The translations under genes and the position numbers were made by a program. A DNA stretch of 64,000 bases from Nothopassalora personata (lineage: Eukaryota; Ascomycota; Dothideomycetes; Mycosphaerellales; Mycosphaerellaceae): the NCBI GenBank assembly GCA_033816765.1, contig CM066295.1, positions 1,612,001-1,676,000 on the forward strand, given 5' to 3'. This document shows, one piece after another, positions 56,811 through 64,000 of this stretch (its first letter is position 1; each line of letters opens with the position of its first letter). Under the pieces are notes generated by a model that saw only the letters and a list, made by a program, of their open reading frames with translations, was not told the DNA's origin and made no database searches.

Positions 56811-57924
56811 ATGGCGCAGAGCAAAGAGTAAGCCACCCTATCATAACCACCAAGCAATGTCTCGCTCACGGCTGATCCCACAGCAAAGTCTCCCCGCCAT
56901 CAAGGCCTGTCTCTTCGACATGGACGGCCTTCTAATCGACTCCGAAGACAAATACACCATCTGCACTAATGAAGTTCTGAGAGAGTATGGAAGGCCGAAT
57001 CTGCCGTGGCATATTAAAGCGCAGTTGCAGGGGAGGCCGGGGCCTGCTGTAAGTTGGAGATGTGATGAAAGAGCTGAGGATGGGAGACGGAGGGACCTCG
57101 CAGGCTCAGGGCTCTCGCAAGCTCGACGGCTGACAATATGCAAGACAGGCCGGCAAGATCCTCCACGACTGGGCCCAACTTCCCGTCAGCCGAGAAGAAT
57201 ACCTAGCAAAAGTCCAAGCCTCTCAAAAGAAACATTTCCCGGACTGCAAACCTCTCCCCGGCGTGACCTCACTCCTCAGCACGCTCTCGAAGAAGACGGA
57301 CCCGGCCGTCCACATGGCGCTCGCGACGTCCTCGCATGCGGGGAATTTCAAGATCAAGACGGATCACCTGGCGAGTTTGTTTGAGAATTTTGCGCCAGAG
57401 CACAGAGTTCTGGGAGATGATCCGAGGATTGGAAAGGGAAGGGGGAAGCCGGCGCCGGATATTTATTTGCTGGCGTTGAAGACGATCAATGAGAGGTTGG
57501 CACGGGAGGGGAGGGAGGAGATTAGGCCGGAGGAGTGTTTGGTGTTTGAGGATAGTGTGCCGGGCGTGGAGTCGGGGAGGAGGGCGGGGATGCAGGTTGT
57601 GTGGTGAGAGATTCACAATGATATGCGGGAGATTGAAGACGAAGGGCAGGGCTGACTTCTTGGTGGTGTTGTAGGTGTCCACATCCGGAGTTGCTGAAGG
57701 AGTATGAAGGTAGGGAGGAGAGGGTGTTGGCGGGGCAGATGGGGGAGTATAAGGAGGTTGAGGAGAAGAATGAGAGTCTTGGGGTGGTGAGTGGAGATGA
57801 AAGCAAGACTACGAGTGGTGCGCCTGGTGAGATTGGAGATGGATGGTCCATCTTGCTGCACAGCTTGGAGGACTTTCCGTATGAGAGGTTCAAGATTAAG
57901 GTCAAGCAGGACAGTCAACTGTAA
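56811..57924 (+). CDS. HAD-superfamily phosphatase, HDHD1/pseudouridine-5'-phosphatase-like
   Basis: Four exons (56811-56827, 56889-57048, 57149-57603, 57675-57924) give 293 residues. Motif I FDMDGLLIDSE is near the N-terminus with the nucleophilic and acid aspartates. Motif II is ALATSS, motif III the lysine of GKPAPDIYLLAL, and motif IV FEDSVPGVESGRRAGM. After VVWCPHPELLKEYEG comes a longer charged tail. This is the family of HDHD1/GPP1-type sugar- and nucleoside-phosphate phosphatases; exact substrate is unknown. The start is not certain: the model uses a GTAAGC donor and a CAAAG acceptor, but an ATG at 56857 would start the same frame without the first intron (MSRSRLIPQQSLPAIKA). Confidence 0.85.
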
Positions 57925-58832
57925 GGAGAAGGGAGCGTGGTGGAAGAGGTGATTGTACATACGCGATACCCCCAACATATGGAGTAAGAGAAGTGCTGCA
58001 CAGAGCACTGGGATACTGCCATACGCCGACGGGTGGTAGAAGTCTTCCCCGCCTGACACCACACGTCCACTAAACTTAGGTAGTGCTCATTAAATCTTTA
58101 CTTGGGTCACCTGGATAACAGTTGGGTTTGATTAGACTGTGCGCCAGATGGGGAGGACTGGTACAAGGTACAATACACGGGCAGGCGAAGATTATCCGGA
58201 ACAGCTCACAGCTATTCGCAGATGGCTGATTGTGTGCTTCGCTCGGATTGTGCGAAGTGCGTTGGGCAATCATCATGGTTGTATGGCCGCAGCGATGTTC
58301 GAATAGACTAGACTAATCATGAGTGTTTTATCGAGCCTGCACTGGAAAGACGCCAAAGAACAAGGGTCAATCGTGAGTGAGTAAGCAAAATAGCCTTGCG
58401 GCTCTACCGTCACCTTTGGAAGGGAAAGATGCTAGCAGAAACATGCACTCCAATCGCAACACCACCTCTCCACTCTTCTGTCCCATACTGTCCGTTTGGC
58501 TCCCACGATAGCCGAATTCCCTGCACAGCCTTCACAGGCACATTCTTGCGCCTTTCAGCACGGATTGAGTTCACTTGGCAGGACCCAGGAACGGACCATA
58601 GGTTTTCTCTGACAGCTCAGACACACATTCTTACGGAACCACACGCACAAGCGAGGCGGTCTCGGCACGTGGAGATATAGTGAAAGGATACCGAGATATA
58701 CCCTCACCGGGAAGCTGGCTGGAGCACGACTCAGAGCCTGCCCGCGCGAAGGAAGCGTCAGGCCAATCTTCCACGCGGCACAGGCCCCTCAGACTACGAT
58801 GAGGTGGATATAGCCCTGCAAAAGAACGGACT
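57925..58832. other. intergenic, no supported gene
   Basis: About 0.9 kb. A 94-codon frame at 58396-58680 has no recognisable feature. The right part is the promoter of the mitochondrial carrier gene. Confidence 0.5.
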
Positions 58833-60901
58833 ATGGATGGTGAGTCCGACGCGCAGAGGGAGGCGCGGCTCAAGCAGCTATGGAGCAAGCTGGACACCAA
58901 GAAGAAGGGCACGCTGGACTTCAATGCGCTCAAGAATGGCTTGGCCACGATGAACCACCGTACGTAGGCACATTTGCGTTATGGCAGCCATGATGTGGTG
59001 CTGATAGACACTGGCGCAGCGCTTAAGGATGCGGACGGCCTCATCAAGGACATGCTCTCGGCATGTGACATCGACCACGACGGCAAGATCAGCTACGACG
59101 AGTTCTGTCGCTTCTGCACAAGCACCGAGAAGGAGCTATGGCGGCTGTTCCAGACCATCGACAAAGACCGCAGCGGAGCGCTGGACCGCAACGAGCTGCA
59201 ATCGGCTTTCGAGCTGGCGGGCATTGCAGTATCAGGCCCGCGCCTGGACCGCTTCTTCAGCTACATCGACAAGGACCATAACGGCACCATCGACTTTAGC
59301 GAATGGCGCGGTAGGCACATAAATTTCTCCCAGAATCACTGTTTAGCATCAACACCCATCCGATAGAGGCAGACAGCGTCACATGAGCCACAGACTGACA
59401 TCGTCATGCACAGACTTCCTCCTCTTCATTCCCGCCCACGCGCCGGGCCTCAAAGCCGTCCTCTCCTACTACCATACCACCGCCAAGCTGACTCCGGAGG
59501 GTGATGTGCACATGAGCGACGAAGCGCTCCAAGGTTTAGGTACGATCACCGCATTCCTGAAGTCGTCCCTTTTCGGAGCCGTCACCCAGCTTGTCAAGCC
59601 CACCCACTCGCACGCTGGAGGAAGTAACACTTCGCCAATATCGATGTGGGAGGATAGCGAGAATCAGCTACAACGTTCAATACAAGCACACGATCAGGAG
59701 ATAATATCAGACGACCCGCACATACCACTTAAGCCAGCCCGCCGGAAAGAGTTGGACCAACAAGCAGCAGAAGACGGGCTGATATTGGATCGACATACTG
59801 GCGAGTATCGCGAGACCAAGCTGACGGATTATGTGCCTGAACTAGGCTACTTCCTCGCGGGCGGCCTCAGTGGGATTACGTCCCGAACCGCGACCGCTCC
59901 GCTCGATAGACTGAAGGTGTATCTGATAGCACAAACCGGTGCTGCGAAAGGGGAAGCTTTGCAGGCGGCGAAGAGTGGACATGCCGTTGTGGCTCTCAGA
60001 CATGGCTTGTCAACCTTGTCGGGGTCATGTCGAGAGCTGTGGGCAGCGGGTGGAATGCGGAGTCTTTTCGCTGGTAAGAAAAGCGCTACGGGACAGATAT
60101 CATATCAAAGCTGACATCATGGCAGGCAACGGCTTGAATGTCGTGAAAGTCATGCCAGAATCGTCGATCAAGTTCGGCGCATACGAGGTGCGTCCACCAC
60201 GCGTTACCGCACCAGGCACTCACTGACCATCTACACAGGCCGCCAAACGCGCAATTGCCAAACTGGAAGGCCACAATGACCCGAAAAAAATTGCTGGCTC
60301 CTCTACCTTCGTAGCCGGCGGAGTGGCAGGCATGATATCCCAAGCCTGCATCTACCCACTCGACACTCTCAAATTCCAAATGCAGTGCGAAACCGTTAAG
60401 GGTGGCGAGCACGGCACTCGGCTTATCTGGCGAACCGCCAAGAAGATGTGGGCCAGGCATGGCATAGTCGCCTTCTACCGTGGTCTGCCGATGGGACTAA
60501 TGGGCATGTTTCCCTACGCCGCAATCGACCTGGCCACGTTCGAGGGACTCAAGAAGAGGATTGTTGCCCGGAATCGCAAAAGGAATCCGAACATTACGAA
60601 CGATGAGGATGCGATACCGAACAATTTCAGTCTGGCGTTGATAGGTGGCTTTAGTGGTGCTATCGGCGCTAGTATCGTTTATCCTCTGAACTTACTCCGA
60701 ACGAGACTGCAGAGTCAGGGCACGGTGGGTCACCCGAGGACTTATACTGGAATTATGGATGTGACACGACAAACTATCAAAGGAGAGGGTGTGAGGGGAT
60801 TGTTCAGAGGTCTGACGCCGAACTTGTTGAAAGTTGTGCCGGCTGTCAGTATCACGTATGTGGTGTATGAAAACACGAAGAAGGCGCTGCATTTGCAGTA
60901 G
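58833..60901 (+). CDS. calcium-binding mitochondrial carrier, SCaMC/SAL1 type
   Basis: Five exons (58833-58959, 59020-59310, 59414-60073, 60126-60187, 60239-60901) give 600 residues. The N-terminal regulatory domain has one degenerate EF-hand (LDTKKKGTLDF) and three good ones (DIDHDGKISYDEF, TIDKDRSGALDRNEL, YIDKDHNGTIDFSEW). A linker of about 130 residues leads to three mitochondrial-carrier repeats, each with the signature PLDRLK, PLDTLK and PLNLLR. Members are calcium-stimulated ATP-Mg/phosphate exchangers of the inner mitochondrial membrane (yeast Sal1, human SLC25A24). The EF-hands would face the intermembrane space. The fungal domain order is complete. Confidence 0.93.
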
Positions 60902-62324
60902 ACCAATATGCGGAGGTTCGAAGTGGGCACGGGAAGATTTGGATAAACGGCATGGTGCATGAGATGAAGCGATCGATCGATACTTGTGATACCCTTTTTG
61001 TGAGGACATGTCAGACCCGGCGGTGCGCTGGTAACGCGCCAGGAAGAAGAGAGGTATTTATACAGAAATATGAGTATCTCCACACGAGGCCGCTCTCTCC
61101 TGTCCGGCGTGTGTGAAGGTTTTCATTGTGCCTTCAATGTGCCTTTGTCATTGACTCGAATCGAGCTTCAACGGGACAAAGCCAGACTGACAGTGCGATG
61201 TGCTTTCAGGACGTGCTTTTTGCCCAGCGTTGTCTTACCTCTAGGTCTCGACAGTCCTTCCTGACATTGTGTCCCTTTTGACACTCGGGACGAACGGGAG
61301 CATAGTGGGAGAGATAGAGTGCATTCGGGCTGTAGCGAACAACCCGACCTTTACTCCCCGAACCAGGATGGCCAATTATACGCTCTTCACCGCGTTCAAT
61401 ACCATAAGACTCCTTACTACTGCCGGAATGCAGAGACATCGTCCTGCTTGCATGACTGTTCTCCTAGGCATTGGGGTCCCCCTGGCAGTGAGGGCAATAC
61501 CTCATATTGAGCTTGAGTTTCTCGCGGGAGACGAACAAGGCGGGGACGAGACAGTATTCACGTTGGCGGGATTGGATCTGGTAGGGTAAGAGGGGAAAAG
61601 GGGGAAAGCATATAAGTTAACAATCTTCGGCATCGTCCCATAAGTGCCCACAACCCCCTCGAGCTGACCTCACCGCGGCAGCGCCGGCATCCGTTGCCAG
61701 ATAACTCATGAATGCCTACCTACTCAGGGATCAAGCCTCCCATCAGGAACACTGCAGTGTCAACGAAAACATTGACGGGTCTGCACTTCGCCCGTTCAGA
61801 CGGGTAGACCAGCCCACGGAAAGCTAGATTGTCATGGGGATGATGCCGAGCACTAGGCAAAGGACGTTGGTCACGATGCCGTGAGCGAGGAGGAAGGGGA
61901 AGGCGGGCAGCCAAGTCCAGATTGTGGTATGACGGACAGGGCGGTCGCCTGTGGGAGAGCTCGTTGTTGCAGTCGAGGACGTGGAGGTGGCGGTTTTGGA
62001 GAATTCCTTTCAATGCTTTCAAGTGACACCCGTCTATCGACCGGTCTCCGAGGCTAAACGGAAATAGAATAGTTACTCTGCTCTCACGTGATTTCTCTCA
62101 AATGCCTTGTCAGGAATGCTTGCTAATAAACGTCGTACCTGCAGTAGGTTCTAGTGCCTCTTCTCAAAATCACCGACATCTCTCGGCCTTATCGATATGG
62201 CATGTCCATATGCTTCCAGTCACAAGCAGGGCGTTGCGATCTGCTACCAGAGTCAAAGCCGCATCGCGCGAGCCACCTTGACAGCAGAGTCTGGACCACC
62301 CGACGTAGACGAACGATAGCAACC
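60902..62324. other. intergenic, one weak small ORF
   Basis: 1.4 kb. On the minus strand a hydrophobic peptide (WTWLPAFPFLLAHGIVTNVL, then GIIPMTI and a stop at 61824) is preceded by a Ser/Thr-rich stretch but lacks a start codon in frame. It might be the last exon of a small membrane protein. Other short frames look random. Confidence 0.35.
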
Positions 62325-62992
62325 ATGGCAGAGACCCAGAACGCAACGAACGTGGATGCATTCCAAACGATGAGAGAGGAGGGTGTGCCCGAGGCAGAGA
62401 AGCCCACAGAGGTTGCTGCACCTGCACCAGAACTGCCCAAATCGACGGCAAAGGAGTTCCAAGTGTACAACCGTATGGCCGAGCATATGGATATATTTGT
62501 AAGTACAACAGCCCAGTAGAAAGACTACCATTTCAATCACTGACACGGCCACTCCCCCACCAGCACGAAAACTTCCGCCGCACCTGGCAAACCCTCCACC
62601 GCGCCTGCACAACCGGCAAGCGCCCCTCGGGCATGTCCATCCGCCAATTCCTCTCCCTCGGCGAACAATTCTGCCACCACCTGACGATCCACCACACAAT
62701 CGAGGAACAGCACATCTTCCCCGTGCTGGCGAAGAAGATGGAGTGTTTCCAGGACAATCAGACAATGTTCACAGACCATAGGGAAATTCACGAGGGTGTC
62801 GATAAACTTGAGGGGTATTTGCAGGACGTGAAGACGGGAGAGAAAGAGCTGGATTTGAGAGAGTTGAAGGCGATGATGGATTCTTTCGGGGACGTGTTGT
62901 GGAATCATTGGGATGCTGAGGTGCGGAATTTGGGCGCGGAGAATATGCGGAAATATTGGACGATGGATGAGATGAGGGGAATGCCGATGTGA
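62325..62992 (+). CDS. hemerythrin-like (HHE) domain protein
   Basis: Two exons (62325-62498 and 62564-62992) give 200 residues. The start ATG at 62325 has a good context (ACCATGG); the open frame upstream of it lacks a well-placed ATG. After an Ala/Glu/Pro-rich N-terminus, the HHE fold shows its metal-ligand pattern: HENFRRTW, then HHTIEEQHIFP, DHREIHEGVDKLEGYL, and a late WNHWDAEVRNLG. Such proteins bind a non-haem di-iron centre or other cations, and in fungi are small cytosolic proteins linked to oxygen, NO or metal handling. Exact role unknown. Its stop is 64 bp from the stop of the next, convergent gene. Confidence 0.9.
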
Positions 62993-63056
62993 AGGCTGGC
63001 AAGGGGTACGTATGACGGAGTGGATGCCGCGATGGTTGAGGTCCCATGCGAGGACA

Positions 63057-63599
63057 TCACGTCCCCACGAGATCATGCGACTCTTTCACCATCCTCCCAA
63101 CTCTCCACTTCAAACCAAGCGGCTCACTTGTCCAAACCCAATCTTCCTCTCGATGACCAGTGCAAACGTGCATCTTCAATACGCCTCGATCGATTGGAGT
63201 CCCATTCTTTGCCAGCACATCTTTCGCCTTTGCCAGAAGATAGTGCTTCCGAACGCGATCTTTCAGTTTGAGCAGTTGACCGGTGTCGTAGCCTTCTTTC
63301 GGGCTGTCGATCCGGATCTCCGAGATCAGCTCACAACGACTCGTTGGCAGCTTTCCTAGCCATCGTAGGAATTGTCCGCTATGGTAAGGGGAGACGGTCA
63401 CAATCAGGAGCTTATAGTAGACGTCGATAGTTTCGTTGTGGATTTGCCGGTTGGCAAGGAGAAGGCTGGGCAGATGTGCAGTGGAGGAGTCCGCGCCGAC
63501 CTTCACGGGGAAGTCAGTGAGGGCGAGCGCGTAGATGATGTCGCGCAGTTCGCGCGGGATGGAAAGGAGGCGGGATGGTGCGGGCGTGGTCATGGTCAT
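63057..63599 (-). CDS. small F-box/2EXR-like protein
   Basis: A single exon of 180 residues. The N-terminus LLSIPRELRDIIYALAL is the usual start of the many small fungal F-box or 2EXR-domain proteins, followed by SLLLANRQIHNETIDVYYK, the second conserved block of that group. The C-terminal part is basic and has no recognisable domain. Two ATG codons (63599 and 63593) could start translation. Function is unknown; an adaptor role in ubiquitin ligases is only a family-level guess. Confidence 0.7.
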   Translation of the reverse strand: MTMTTPAPSRLLSIPRELRDIIYALALTDFPVKVGADSSTAHLPSLLLANRQIHNETIDVYYKLLIVTVSPYHSGQFLRWLGKLPTSRCELISEIRIDSPKEGYDTGQLLKLKDRVRKHYLLAKAKDVLAKNGTPIDRGVLKMHVCTGHREEDWVWTSEPLGLKWRVGRMVKESHDLVGT

Positions 63600-64000
63600 G
63601 GTGAGGCCGAGATGGGGAATGGAAAGTGAGAGTTGTGGTCGGAGGGTCGGATGGGTGAGTCAATTCCTTGCTTGCTGGTGACCGTCACCACAAGCTGACC
63701 GATCATCGTGAACGATGCCATGTAGCAACCTGCTTTGCTGATTGTCGTACTGCAGTTACGTAGAAGGCTTGCTGCCGTGCAATCTGCGGCATCATATCAT
63801 GCCCTGCGTGTTTCGATATGTTGGATGCCCCATGTTCAAGCGCTTGATACTTCTCTAATGTCTGTTTGTTCCAGACCAACTCGGGTCACCGTAGCCTTGT
63901 AAGCCCGCCTGAATGACCCAGGGTTCGGGGTCCAGGTCGGCTGTCAGTACCTCCATGTGAAGCACTCGTGCGCGGAGACCGCAGGCTCGGGCTTCGAAAT
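63600..64000. other. intergenic to window end
   Basis: Upstream of the F-box-like gene. No frame that I can support. Confidence 0.5.

Noticed and set aside
61824..62022. Small PMP3-like proteolipid gene on the minus strand
   Set aside because: The hydrophobic end is suggestive, but the family's conserved residues are missing and there is no start codon or clear upstream exon.

Overview
The window is a piece of a filamentous ascomycete nuclear genome. Dothideomycetes (Mycosphaerellales/Capnodiales type) is my best guess. Reasons: short 47-130 bp introns with GTAAGT/GTGAGT donors and CTAAC branch sites, Pezizomycotina gene families (HET-C, Dal5-type transporters, salicylate-hydroxylase-like FAD monooxygenases, calcium-dependent mitochondrial carrier), and a large repeat block altered by repeat-induced point mutation (RIP). 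The species assignment is inference.

Region 1 (about 1-34.3 kb) is a nested graveyard of transposable elements with no host gene that I can support. Most copies are heavily RIPped. CpA and TpG are almost absent, TpA is in excess, and Gln (CAG) and Trp (TGG) codons appear as TAG, while CpG survives. Layers seen: a plus-strand Ty3/Gypsy chromovirus (1-5475) with a tRNA-like fold and an antisense accessory ORF between pol and its 3' LTR; a truncated minus-strand Gypsy (5476-8518); a complete minus-strand Copia (8519-14485, target duplication GAACT); an integrase C-terminal remnant (14491-14900); another minus-strand Gypsy (about 14880-21010); and an unidentified element bounded by palindromic inverted ends (21863 and 34087). 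The last is split by a complete plus-strand Copia (25298-33319, target duplication TCTAG). Young, un-RIPped insertions sit inside these: two near-identical 348-bp solo LTRs in opposite orientations, a non-LTR-type insertion with a 14-bp target duplication, and a 1.1-kb non-autonomous LTR element (TRIM) with identical 161-bp LTRs.

Region 2 (34.3-45.4 kb) is gene-poor. It holds a 20-bp minisatellite at the repeat border, a secreted globin-like, GPI-type protein gene, a collapsed MFS drug-transporter pseudogene, a MITE with long inverted ends and 11-bp target duplications, and a single-exon gene for a low-complexity, probably nuclear protein.

Region 3 (45.4-64 kb) is gene-dense. A glutathionyl-hydroquinone reductase, two FAD-dependent salicylate-hydroxylase-like monooxygenases and a Dal5-family transporter lie side by side (45.6-52.5 kb). 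They look like a small aromatic-catabolism neighbourhood, but the transporter carries one in-frame stop. Next come conserved housekeeping-type genes: cyclin C (SSN8), HET-C, a HAD phosphatase, an EF-hand (SCaMC/SAL1-type) mitochondrial carrier, a hemerythrin-like HHE protein and an F-box/2EXR-like protein. Exon coordinates were deduced by eye from splice signals and reading-frame continuity, and they close in frame for every multi-exon gene listed as a CDS.
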